Source of the DNA: Phytophthora colocasiae
Lineage: Eukaryota; Oomycota; Peronosporomycetes; Peronosporales; Peronosporaceae
Length of the DNA stretch: 64,000 bases
Reading direction: 5' to 3'
NCBI GenBank assembly: GCA_018806915.1
Contig: JAGKQI010000049.1
Coordinates: forward strand, 434,001 to 498,000
Shown here: positions 1-9,616 of the stretch, one piece after another
Position numbering within the stretch: the stretch's first letter is position 1
Layout: every line of letters starts with the position of its first letter
Notes under the pieces: model-generated
Database searches by the model: none
What the model saw: the letters and a program-made list of their open reading frames with translations, nothing else
Told to the model about the DNA's origin: nothing
Program-made: the position numbers and the translations under genes

Positions 1-497
1 TGCTGGTGCTGCCCTGCTGAAGATACACGGACTGCTTCTCCTCGACTTGTTCCTTGAGTCCGTTTTTCTCCAGGCCTTGGTACTCGTCCTTCACCTTCAA
101 TGAGCTCGTCGTCCTTGGCTAGATCTTCCAGTATCCGATCTGCCACTACTGCTAATTGACTGCGAGGTCGGTAGTAAGAGACTAGAAAGCTACAATGGGC
201 CACTAGCTCTTCCCCTGTATCTTCTCGACGTACAATCCAGTTGTCAAACCCTCCATCGGTCGTGATCTTTGCTGGTCCGATCCATTGGTGAGCGAGTTTC
301 GTCACTCCCGTTCCACGTGGCGGTCTGAAGATCCAAACCATGTCTCCAACCTTGAAATGCACGTTGTTTCTTACTTTGTGGCTGTAGTACCGTTCCCTTC
401 TCAACTGATCCTTCTCCAGTGCCTGCTTCGCGATCTTTGCTGCCGACTCCATGTTTGCCACCAGTTTCCGGTGGTATTCGGGCCAACCTTCAATCTG
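1..497 (-). pseudogene. Integrase C-terminal tail of element A (partial)
   Basis: On the minus strand from 497 downward an open frame reads GWPEYHRKL, then an AKIAKQALEKDQLRRERYY helix, then HFKVGDMVWIFRPP and KLAHQWIGPAKI. This is the typical C-terminal SH3-like/GPY-F type module of Gypsy integrases (the 'VGD.VW' strand followed by 'L...W.GP..I'). The catalytic core is missing. The frame stays open to the window edge. It lies directly beside the protease motif, which is not a normal order and shows that the pol centre was lost. Confidence 0.8.
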
Positions 498-2036
498 CTA
501 CGCTGTACTGCGCCCCAGTATCAAGCTTCACCGTCACGGTTTGGCCTCTGACGTTAACCGTGGCTGTCGGTAGCTGGTCAACCGCTTGGGCTTGTACTGC
601 TCGCAACTTCCCTGTTGTGCACTGCCGCTCATCTGCTTCATGCCACTCGGAACTTGCACTACAGTACGTGCGCTAGCTGTGATACTCGTAAGTATTTGTG
701 ACCTTATGATTCTTGGTCGCTTTCACCTGCTTGACTGACGCTGGTTCAATGTACTCGATTCCTTCGGTCTCAGAACTCGTACGTAAACTCGCCCGGCCGT
801 GTGTCCGTCGGTGCTCGTCATACTGGTAATAGCTATTGGGCGGGTAATTCGACTGTGCATCACGGTGCTGAAGTTCCCTCTGTTCCTTAGCGTGCGCCTT
901 CCGTACCCGTTTCTCTTGTCGTCTTCGAGCTCGTGACGCCCGTACGTGCACGTTGTCCTCTTCCAATTGCTTCTCACTGACATATCCCGTGGTTCGTCCG
1001 TCTGAAACCTCCTGAGTGTCAGATGTAGCTGTCCCGTCGAGGTTTGTCACTGTAGAGGACCCTCCGTCGGATTTCTTGGCCAGTCGCACAGCTCCGTGTC
1101 GTTCTCTCCGTGTTTGTCGTGCTAGCACATTTCGTTCCCACCGACGTTCAGCTTCTGCTTCACTGACATCCCGTCGTCGTTGTGCTGCCCGTAGCTGTAA
1201 GACCCTTGCCCGTGGACTATCTTCGATACTCATTTCCTGTCCGAGGATCTGCTGGGTTCTGTCATGAGCTCCGCCATCCCCAGTGATCAACACTTCTGGG
1301 CGTCGCGAAGTTCCGTCGGTAGCTTCTGGTCCAGACTTTGTTTCTTCGTCGGTATCGTCCGCATTCCTTTTGCCTTCGGCGTCCGAGTTCATGCATTCGT
1401 CCACTTGGTCGTCAGTTCCTGACGTAACTTCATCAGTGCCAGTTCCGACTTCTCGTGACTCGTGCTGTACCAGTTCCTCGGTGTCACTTGTCCGTATGTC
1501 GTTGGTAGGCCTGGGCGTAGCGAAATCTCCATCGTTGGCGTCGACCCGTTTGACCAGGCCATCTCCCGTCGCCGTGGTTCCGCCATCCCCATTGTCCAAC
1601 CCGTCTGTAACTTCAAAATGCACGCGACGTCGCTTCTTTCTGTCGTGTCCCGCGTCCGTGTCTTCGTCGTTCTCCTTATCTTCTTGTTCGGTCACCGCCG
1701 TTGTACCAGTATTGCCCACCGCCGGTGCCGTAGTATCTTCTGGCCGCACACCACTGTTGCTCGGTGCCACCGTGCCGTTCTCATCCTGAGCCGTTGGGAC
1801 GATTTCCACTGTCCTCGTGACTGGATCTCGTACTCCACAACCCGCTTTCTTCCTCTTCCGTTTCCTCTTCCGTCCGGCCAACCGGGCCTTATTCCACAGT
1901 TGCCGTCCTCCAGGTGCCGTCACTGCATCTGTCAGCTGGAACTTCACTTGCCGTTCTGGTCCCTGTCGCCTGATGCCGTGCTCACCTGTTTCTTCCTCTC
2001 CCCGTGGGCTTGATGCGCGATGCTGGGCCGGGGCCC
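493..2036 (-). pseudogene. Gag-Pol linker and start of aspartic protease, element A
   Basis: This frame differs from the Gag frame and is already open upstream of 2036, so a frame change joins them. It encodes a charged low-complexity linker (a Lys/Arg block near the start, then Asp/Glu/Thr-rich sequence) down to an in-frame TAG at 673-675. Past that amber codon the same frame continues to LDTGAQYS, whose DTGA matches the retropepsin active site (bases 522-511), and stops at TGA 490-492. Only the first third of a protease is present. The order linker, DTGA, then integrase tail marks the left side of an internal deletion near 493-510. Confidence 0.7.
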
Positions 2037-3921
2037 CTACATCCGCTGTCCGTTTCCCGTGCTTCCGGTGGTAGCTTGGTTGCTGGTATCACTCCTCTGG
2101 TTCACCACTGGACTGGACTCCTCTTTGTCTTCCTTCCTGAGGGCACACGCGTGGTGTCCATACCCATGACAATAGAAGCACATATCATCTGGCCGTGCTG
2201 TAGACGCTCTTGTTGGCTGCTGCTGCTGTGATCGTCTGTCCAGATACTGTTGGTGGTTACGCAGTCGGTCTTCATTGGTTCTCAGTGGTTCGGAGTTTCC
2301 ATATTTTCGGCCGCCATTCCACCGTTGTTGCTGAGACTGCTGTTGAGACTGCTGTGATCCTTGGGCTTCCATCTGTAGTGCGCGTCCTGGTCGCTGAGCC
2401 TGTTTGCCATTACCATCTGCACGTTGGTTCGAAGAGTTCTGCTGCCGGTTCTGAGTCTGTCGCGTCGGCGTCGCCGCAGTTGTCGTATTGGCTGCTTGAC
2501 TTGCTGTCGGGGCCTCTTCCGGTACAAGCCGGTATCCTGCTGGGATTACTGCGTTCCACTGGCTTCCACTTTGAAGTACAGTGCCACCTTGAGGTACCAT
2601 TAGCCGTCCTTCAACATCGTATCTGGGTGGAGGTCCTGTAGCTAAGCCAACCGTGTCGTAGCCCGTCACAACAGTCCCCAAGTTTCCACCTGCCGTCGAG
2701 ACCTGCTGAATCGTCGCCAAATTGGGGACCAACGCCGTCGGTGCAGCACCGGCTGATGCCGTTCGCTCGTCATGGACTCGCATCGCCGTCGCGAGGTCAA
2801 CACCGTAGCCTTCCCCGTACTCGCCGACTTGATCCACCGCAAAGTTCACCGCCTCATTCAGCGTAGTTGGTCGGTGTCCCCGTACTAGAGTCGAGCACCA
2901 AGCGTTACTCATACCCGACAAGAACGAGTCGACTAGCCATTCTTCGTCCACTGGATTCGTCGACGCAATCTCCCGTAGCTTCTGTGCGTATTCTACCAGG
3001 GACTCTCCTCGTTGCTGGCGTCGCTGTCTCAGTCTCGCCACCACCTCTGGATTCGAGCGCTTAACCATGTAACGATCCTTCATCATCCGACTCAGGTTAC
3101 CAAACGTCTGGTCTTCGCGTTTACTGAACGCATCTTCCACCGTGTCATACCACATGAGAGCTTCACCTTCCAGACTTGCCACCATCTCAATGAAGACTTC
3201 ATGTTCACGCCACTCAGTATGCAGTATAGCTGTTTGACGACGCAGTTCATTCCTGACTGCCTTCAACCATGCTTTGACTGCAACTTTTGGTTCTCCTAGG
3301 CCCTTGAACTTCGGCAGACGCAACTTCTTTTCCCGGGTCGGTCTGAGGTGCTTGCGGTACTGCGAAGAACTGTGGGGCAACTTGTACAGGTGGAGTTGGT
3401 GGTACAGGTGGTGCCATCGCTGCTTGATCCACAGGGGCTCCTACTCCTGCTCCGCCTCCTACCGGTACTGCTGCTGCTTGACCCTGTCCAGTATCACCAC
3501 CGTCTCCAGCGTTGTCCTGACCCTGGTTCCCATTGCCGTCACCGTTGTTACCGTTGTGACCACCGTTTCCGCCTTCGTTACCGTTACCTCCAGGGACTGC
3601 TGCTGCCCCGGGTGCTGGTATAACTGGAGCTACCGGTGCTTGTCGTCCTCCTCCGGAGACCGGTACGTAACCCATCAGAGCTGCTTCTCCGCTTCCACCG
3701 CTTGCTCGTGGAGTCTGACTCGCCGTTACCCGTAGGTTTACTGACGGCGGTACTGTGTTTCCTCCTGCGTCATGCAGGGCCGCCTGTGGAACTTGCTTTC
3801 CTCCTCCGTGAGCTATTCCTGGGCCTGCAGATACATGTGCCGCCTCGGCCACTGCGTCATGAAACGAAGCACGCCTCTCAGCTCGCTCGTCTCGTGCAGC
3901 ACTAGCCGATCGTCGAACCAT
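2037..3921 (-). pseudogene. Gag of element A, broken by a frameshift
   Basis: Two overlapping frames make up this Gag. The upstream frame (3921-3247) is Gly/Ala/Pro/Asn-rich; the downstream frame (3380-2037) holds the capsid-like retrotransposon Gag region, beginning near KLRLPKFKGLGEPKV, then a Gln/Asn-rich tail and a zinc-knuckle-like CFYCHGYGHHAC near 2170. The knuckle is irregular (CX2CX4HX2C instead of CX2CX4HX4C). The switch of frame falls around 3325-3335, within an A-rich stretch, so a one-base indel is the simplest reading. The frame ends in TAG at 2037-2039. The product would be the structural particle protein. A sequencing error at the A-run cannot be excluded. Confidence 0.75.
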
Positions 3922-5178
3922 GCTCTTCAGCTAAACTTCCTTATCCGTGTCCGTGTCCGTGTACTTCTGTAATACAAAACTCATCCGTATGTTCAGTATC
4001 CGTGCTTTCCGTGTCAATATCTAATTCTGTAAACTGTGCAGTGCTTAGGAACTCAGTAATGGCTCTCATCTGTGTCTGTGTCTGATACAGGCCTTATTGC
4101 CCATACTTCTAACTTCTAACGGATAGACCAGTGTTGTCTAGTGCCAGTATTGCACCATCCCCAGTACAGGATGTCCCCGCTTATGGTTCTTGCCCACTGT
4201 GACTAGGCTCGCAAAGTCTACCATTATTGCAAACTTGCCCAGAAAGCCACTGTAATGACCACCATGTCGGCTTTACTTCCTTTTACGCCGTGAAATTCCA
4301 ACTTCGAAGGGAGCCAGTGGTCACGCAAGCAGGAACTAGAGTCAGCACGTCACCAGAGAGGGACCCCGGCGGACATTGTCCAGTAGAGACGGCTAGGGAG
4401 AGGACGTTTTGTAGCAACTACAGTCTTGGGTAGATCTGTAGCTTGTCCTCGTGCTAATCCCAATATACAACATGTACTATACAAGATGAATGCAACACCA
4501 CATTGAAGTTGAAGTGAACACTCTCTAGTCGAGACGCTATCGATAAGCACCACAACTGCGCGGTTGCTAGCCGCGTTCCCCGCCACACTACGCATGCATC
4601 CTCATTGTCGTACCTCAGAACTCCGTGCCTCCTGAGCGTATTACCCTAGAGGTCCTCGCCGGTCAGTACACCGCAGAACAAGGCCACTCCCCCAGATAAC
4701 CCTCAAAATGCTGTTGGGTGAAGCCGACCAGTCGCCGCACTTCACGCGTAAATCACTTCTTAGTTACTTAACTCTGCACGGTCGCGCAAAATCGTAACTG
4801 AGAGTTTTGACGGCCAGCCGCACGCCACAGAGCTCTCCTAACTACCGTAGCCCCGCTATCTCTACACCTATCCTAAGTATAGTGCCTGCCACCGTCAGGA
4901 TCCTCCCTCGGCGACTCCTTGGGTGCCTTCTCCTCCGTTCATTGCCTTGTGTTCATGTCGCCTCGCCTCTCTGCTCCACTGTGTCCTTGCTTGTCTGGTG
5001 CTGTGTCATTCCTCCCATTGCGATCTTCGAAAGTCACTGATCTTCAACTTCAAGGTCTCCACTATCTTCCTGCAATTTCCGATTAACTGGTGTCCGCGTC
5101 ACTGTCGCCAGTGAGGTCAATTATCACTGCTTCCCGAACTTCTTCCAACGAAAGCCGCTCTTCACGAATGAATGTTGA
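3922..5178. other. Gene-free stretch, probable leader/LTR zone of element A
   Basis: No convincing coding region lies here; the short ORFs lack domains. Three tandem copies of TCCGTG occur at about 3945-3962, just upstream of the Gag start of element A. A 5' LTR and leader of element A would be expected here by position, but without a second copy to compare I cannot set its borders. Confidence 0.4.
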
Positions 5179-5180
5179 TA

Positions 5181-5552
5181 CAGTGCGCGCCAAATCGATA
5201 GGACCCCCCCTGAAAATGCCCATAACTCAGTCAGTTTTTATCATTTTAAGTTGCGGTTTTGACAGTAGATCCATAACACGGTAAGAAAGGACCTACGGGC
5301 GTTTGTTTTAGCGTTTTTGCACCCTAAAGTATGGCTCCCATACAAAAAACTGTTTTTTGCCAAACGACACAATTTAGGACCCCCATGCTTCAATACAAAT
5401 CCCTATACTAAACAAAACCCGCTCAAAATGATATGACTGGGGATTTGTATGGGGACATGTTCTAAACCTCTGTAGAGTGAAGGTGAGTGCATGTATCATG
5501 ACTCTGAATTACACAGATCATTGATAATAGATAAGTGCATATTTGGTAGAGA
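5181..5552 (+). repeat. Left terminal inverted repeat of foldback element
   Basis: Starts CAGTGCGCGCC directly after TA and ends in GGTAGAGA. The reverse complement of this stretch is found at 5717-6088. Confidence 0.95.
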
Positions 5553-5716
5553 TCATATACGCTTTAGAGAGTTCTTATGCAAGGGATCGACATTATTATT
5601 TTGTCTCTAACATTTGAACGCATTTTGACTAAGATTTGCTAAAAAACAGCCACTACAAAACTGACTGTTAAAGTGCCAGCAATTACTTTGTATCTCTCTG
5701 CCAATGGTTATGGCCT

Positions 5717-6088
5717 TCTCTACCAAATATGCACTTATCTATTATCAATGATCTGTGTAATTCAGAGTCATGATACATGCACTCACCTTCACTCTACAGA
5801 GGTTTAGAACATGTCCCCATACAAATCCCCAGTCATATCATTTTGAGCGGGTTTTGTTTAGTATAGGGATTTGTATTGAAGCATGGGGGTCCTAAATTGT
5901 GTCGTTTGGCAAAAAACAGTTTTTTGTATGGGAGCCATACTTTAGGGTGCAAAAACGCTAAAACAAACGCCCGTAGGTCCTTTCTTACCGTGTTATGGAT
6001 CTACTGTCAAAACCGCAACTTAAAATGATAAAAACTGACTGAGTTATGGGCATTTTCAGGGGGGGTCCTATCGATTTGGCGCGCACTG
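5717..6088 (-). repeat. Right terminal inverted repeat of foldback element
   Basis: Starts TCTCTACC and ends GGCGCGCACTG directly before TA. It is the inverted copy of 5181-5552, of identical length. Confidence 0.95.
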
Positions 6089-6137
6089 TATTTGTCCACA
6101 CATGTTTGGTGGGGCGTAATCTCTCAAAGCACCAGTA

Positions 6138-6410
6138 CAGGTTTCCCCGCCTAATTTGCAACTGCATCAAGTAATTTACCTCGATCAGGGAGTGAAGATG
6201 CGGATGCGATTTGCTCTATCTGGTCTGCCAATGTACTGAGTTACATGCAATCACGGGGGAAATGGGATTCACGATGAAGGTTCAAGGAAGATAATCCCTC
6301 CCAATTTTTCAGTAACTCAGTACCTGATGCATCTATGTGATACCTGTGCAGATTCTGCATCCTGGCAGATTTTCTTGGTCCGACCCCTGCAAATTAGGCG
6401 GGGAAACCTG
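6138..6410. mobile_element. 273-bp MITE with TA target duplication
   Basis: The termini CAGGTTTCCCCGCCTAAT (from 6138) and its inverted copy ending GGGGAAACCTG at 6410 form perfect 23-bp terminal inverted repeats (6138-6160, 6388-6410), flanked by TA at 6136-6137 and 6411-6412. The symmetry continues a few bases into the flanks (CAGTA/TACTG). The interior has no coding sequence. A pogo/Tc1-type non-autonomous element is the best fit; the transposase that moves it is not visible from the sequence. Confidence 0.85.
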
Positions 6411-6472
6411 TACTGTCAATACCTACATGTACTGTACCTAAATTCTGGCAGGCCTTAGAGACCGCTAAACTA

Positions 6473-7434
6473 CACCGATCGACAGAATGCATGGTCCATA
6501 TAAAAAGGGCGCCCGTGATATAGAATTGTGTACACATATTGTTATCAACCAATCAAATCACCCGTCGCAGCGTTCAATCGCTAAAATAAAACTCCACTAG
6601 CCACTCGATAAAACGGAGGTCTCCACCAGCCACTCGATAAAATGGAGGCAGCGGACGAGGAGTCCTCGCAGACCCCACCACCCGCGACAGTATTGCAGGA
6701 GGCAGAGGAGGTTGCCATCACAGGCCTCCTTGAGGAGGTGTACGCGCCAGCCAAACAACGCCGTATGCACAATTCGTGCTGATGGTGTCAAGCTGCCATT
6801 GCTATTTATTTTGCGAGGGGAACCGAACGGAACCATCGAAATGGAAGAATTGCCAACATACCCCCAAGGTGAGTCTTTTTAATTTATTTCGTTTATTTAT
6901 ACTTAAACTGTTTATATATGTAGGTCATGTGTATACTGTACAGACAAAAGCATGGACTCTCGCGTGTGGAAGCTTTACCTACGCTCGCTTCTGCAGCAGC
7001 ACATTACGCCCTCGGCTCTACTACTCGTAGATAACTTAGAGTGTCATGTCTCGGGCGTATCGGAAGCTATAGTTTCGGAGGAACTTGGCTCTGTTCTACA
7101 GCCATTGCCAAAAAACGCTACCTCTGTTTGCCAGCCCTTAGACGTTGGCATTATGGGGCCTCTCAAGGCGAAGCTGAAGGCGTTATGGCTGTTTGAAAAG
7201 GCTACTGCTACGACGGCGAAAGAAAAGCGCTTGGCTACGATAAAGCGTGCCATTTCAGCCTGGGAATCCATTAAAGCGGATACCGTCACTAGTGCATTTA
7301 ACAAGGCACTTAAAACCAATTTTTTCTATCTTTTACCAAAATCGTTATTAATTCGTTCTCACATAACCAGTCTACACACGCAGGACAGACTTTGCACCTG
7401 CGGGAAAGTGGTTCATGCATTCTGTCGATCGGTG
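6473..7434 (+). mobile_element. Deleted pogo-like DNA transposon
   Basis: CACCGATCGACAGAATGCATG begins at 6473 and its inverted copy ends at 7434, giving 21-bp perfect terminal inverted repeats. TA flanks both ends (6471-6472, 7435-7436). The interior holds the remains of a DDE-type transposase on the plus strand. At 962 bp the copy is far shorter than an autonomous pogo/Tigger-type element, so an internal deletion is inferred. Confidence 0.85.
6642..7340 (+). pseudogene. Pogo/Tigger-like DDE transposase relic
   Basis: A first frame starts at 6642 (MEAADEESSQ) and ends at 6782. A second frame, already open there, gives IRADGVKLPLLFILRG, then PTYPQ, and resumes as GHVYTVQTKAWMDSRVW after a 54-base GT...AG stretch (about 6869-6922) that could be an intron. 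It continues to LLVDNLECHVS and PKNATSVCQPLDVGIMGPLK, which match the second and third acidic positions of the DDE_1 (pogo/Tigger/Jerky) family. The CENP-B type DNA-binding domain and the first catalytic Asp are missing, so the protein cannot be active. The frame runs on past the right terminal repeat. Confidence 0.8.
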
Positions 7435-7742
7435 TACTGTGTTACTTTCCCCCATGAACATGTCGTAAACTTTACGGGAACACATGGTTCCACTTTCAAA
7501 GCTCAAGATCATGCTTTGCAGTGTACTCAGTACTGATCATAGGATAGACTTTCAATTGATACATATGGTACACTGTATACCTTCAAAGCTCAAGATAATT
7601 TCTTTGCTGTTCTGACAAATAAAAATGGCAACCTACATATCTAATCCAGCTCCTTCGCTACATGTAGACTGTACTGATCTGCTTCATTCTGAAATTTGCA
7701 GTCTCCACCAACAGTACTCCAACACGACAACCTTCCCCAAAT

Positions 7743-7997
7743 ATGCGCCTTGATTCCTTTCTCCTGTTGCTGATGGTCCTCCTTGTTTGCTGTAACAACC
7801 TGGCTGCGGGTGCGAGTTCGGTACAGATGAAGAGCCACCGTGTTTCCAGCGCCGACAACGAAGAGAGAATGTCGCTTTCTTGGATCAAGAAAATAAAAGC
7901 GTTCGTCAATTCCAAGTTCGCAAAGTCGAATGCCGCGTACAAGGAAAAAGTGATGAAGAAAATGCTGAGAAACAACGATAACTTCATTCGCCACTAA
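7743..7997 (+). CDS. Small secreted RXLR-EER-like peptide (84 aa)
   Basis: The protein begins with a hydrophobic signal peptide (MRLDSFLLLLMVLLVCC, cleavage probably near residue 23). Next comes RVSSADNEER at about residues 33-42: an intact EER preceded by RVSS where a canonical effector has RxLR. The rest is a short basic helix-forming region with many Lys residues and an aromatic/charged tail. Layout and size resemble oomycete host-translocated effectors, but the RxLR core is degenerate and no WY fold can be recognised. It sits alone, 300 bp after a transposon copy. It may be a decayed effector or another small secreted protein. Start chosen because the signal peptide follows directly. Confidence 0.6.
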   Translation: MRLDSFLLLLMVLLVCCNNLAAGASSVQMKSHRVSSADNEERMSLSWIKKIKAFVNSKFAKSNAAYKEKVMKKMLRNNDNFIRH

Positions 7998-8170
7998 TCG
8001 ATGCGAAATACAGCAACAGTTTACTCTCCTTTGCAACCTGCTGATCAGGGTACGATTCTCATTTGTCAGCACCGAGATGAAAACTGAGACTCAGTCAAGC
8101 CAATTCTTGATAACACAATTCTCCCCAGCGCAGGAAACTTTACACTTTAGCTCTTCGGAAAACGCGTTGT

Positions 8171-9525
8171 TTAGTCTCTTGGTGTGCCCAGAGGTCTCCA
8201 CTCCCACGTTCTGCGGTCAAACCCATGACAAAATGTGCGATTGAGGAGTAAATTGGCATGAATGGAGCGAATCCCAATCGGGGACAAATCGGCGAACGAC
8301 AACAAATTATTCTTACATTCGAAATAGCGGAGGCTCGCGAGGGCTGGTGTCTTCTCCACATGAACTTGAATTGCTAGGAGCCACAGCGCGACACTTGTAT
8401 CATCTTGCCCACTAAGACTTGCAAGGCGTTGACGATTCTTTGCAATGAACTGGACACAGTCAACCGATAGCAGGAAATGCGGGCCAGCAGCATATGGGAT
8501 AAATTGGTTTAACGGGTAACTTTGTTCTGATGTGAAGTATGGATCATCGGGAATCCGAGTCGGGGCAAGAGGAGAGGGGTGAAGGCCATTTGATACCTCG
8601 CCAAGATAAAATCGTTTATGAGGAATAGTAGAGAGGTCACTACTGTAGTGATACTCCCGACTTTCATATAGACATCATCGTCCACAATCATCACAAACTT
8701 GGACTGTGGAAGTTCGGCCACAACCCATTCAAGAAACGCGCTCACTTTATCTGCTAAAAGCAAGTGCGAGTCTTCACATTCCAGCTCCTCAGTCAGTAAG
8801 TCTCCGTACACGGCACGTTCTAGAGCGATTGCATTGTGCAACCGCTGTCGATTGCGAGCGTCTGGAATTTTGGCCATGCTCGGCATGCATCCAACAAAGA
8901 AAACTCGCACATTCGCCGGTAGTATCTTCTTGCTAGCCCACGTATCTCGAATCGCCTGCCGACGCGCAAAATTGTCCACGACTGCAGTTTTAATCCCAAT
9001 TGTCAGTAAAATGTCGGTCGAATTGGAATCGGCCGGCAATTTGCCAGCAGAATGACTTCCAGTCCAATGCTTCGCCCATTCGAGAATATCCAGATCTGGT
9101 GGGAACTTGTTGCTTGTTATCATTTCCTCAATCAGCCGTTTCTCTTGCCTCTCAAATTCTTCAGCACTGACAACCGAGAACGAAAGTGGTTTCGTTTCAT
9201 GATACCTGACGTATCCATCACCATCGGAAATGTACGCGCGAGCAACGTAGTCACCTAGTGGTAAATCTTGGAATCGGATTTTCGGGATCAGAATTGGTGA
9301 ACATTTCGTCAAAACTCCTACCAGTTCCAGACAAAGGAGTGCGGATCTAAATCGCTCCTTCAAGTCGTCGACTTTTGTCGCCTCGATACTGAATCTGAAG
9401 CGCAAAGGCAACGTAACAGAGTTATTGTCGAGAGGGTACTCTATCTTGAGCGTTGTTATAGGATCTTCATATCCAGTTACCACACACACAGCGAGAGCAG
9501 CTAGATACACGAGAATGCAGCACAT
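8171..9525 (-). pseudogene. Secreted/Golgi GT31 galactosyltransferase-like gene, frame disrupted
   Basis: The N-terminus has a signal sequence (residues 1-18), an about 150-residue beta-rich region, then a GT31 (Galactosyl_T) domain: RRQAIRDTW at about 190-197 and the metal-binding FVMIVDDDVYMKV around 278-290. After codon 288 this frame turns to nonsense and stops at 8509. In another frame, from about 8660, the family pattern resumes with HKRFYLGEV, PYAAGPHFLLS and DDTSVALWL and ends at 8171. A one-base indel around 8653-8661 is the simplest explanation. A 65-bp GT...AG intron would also restore the frame but would delete the RFYLGEV motif. It is divergent from the USP10-like gene, 91 bp away. 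Confidence 0.7.
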
Positions 9526-9616
9526 GGTACCACTTCAAGTATGAGTAGAATCAGATCGGAGTCTGATTCCAAAGTGTAACCCCAGGCAGGGGTTACGAAC
9601 TAATTGGCGCACATCG
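9526..9616. promoter_or_regulatory. 91-bp divergent intergenic region
   Basis: This gap separates the start codons of the GT31 gene (minus) and the USP10-like gene (plus), so both promoters must lie here or inside the genes. It contains a perfect inverted repeat GTAACCCC-AGGCA-GGGGTTAC at 9577-9597. No clear Inr was found. Confidence 0.45.

Larger units (their letters stand above)
1..3921 (-). mobile_element. Element A: internally deleted Gypsy-type LTR retrotransposon (partial)
   Basis: Read on the minus strand the order is gag (3921 to 2037), a basic/acidic linker (2036 to 676), an aspartic protease start (672 to 493) and then directly an integrase C-terminal tail (497 to 1) that runs off the window. 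Reverse transcriptase, RNase H and the catalytic part of integrase, normally about 2.5-3 kb between protease and integrase tail, are absent. The copy is therefore non-autonomous. No LTR could be delimited: the left one lies outside the window, and the right one should lie between 3922 and about 5178 but I could not pair it with anything. Confidence 0.8.
5181..6088. mobile_element. 908-bp foldback element with 372-bp inverted arms
   Basis: The left arm (5181-5552) and right arm (5717-6088) are inverted copies with no mismatch that I could find, including a run of seven C in one and seven G in the other. They enclose a 164-bp spacer without coding content. The termini read CAGTGCGCGCCAAATCGA, flanked on both sides by TA (5179-5180 and 6089-6090), the target duplication of Tc1/mariner/pogo-type elements. 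It carries no transposase, so it is non-autonomous. ORFs in the two arms are mirror images of each other and are not genes. Confidence 0.93.

Noticed and set aside
3274..3735. Plus-strand ORF opposite gag of element A
   Set aside because: Tyr/Cys/Arg-rich shadow of a Gly/Ala/Asn-rich coding region; no independent support, unlike the antisense ORFs of B and C.
4060..4100. Primer-binding-site-like sequence near 4073 as an LTR border of element A
   Set aside because: Similarity to a tRNA 3' end is weak, and no second LTR is available for comparison.
5090..6170. Two short ORFs, 5090-5284 plus and 5985-6170 minus, with the same protein end
   Set aside because: They are mirror images created by the inverted arms of the foldback element, not genes.
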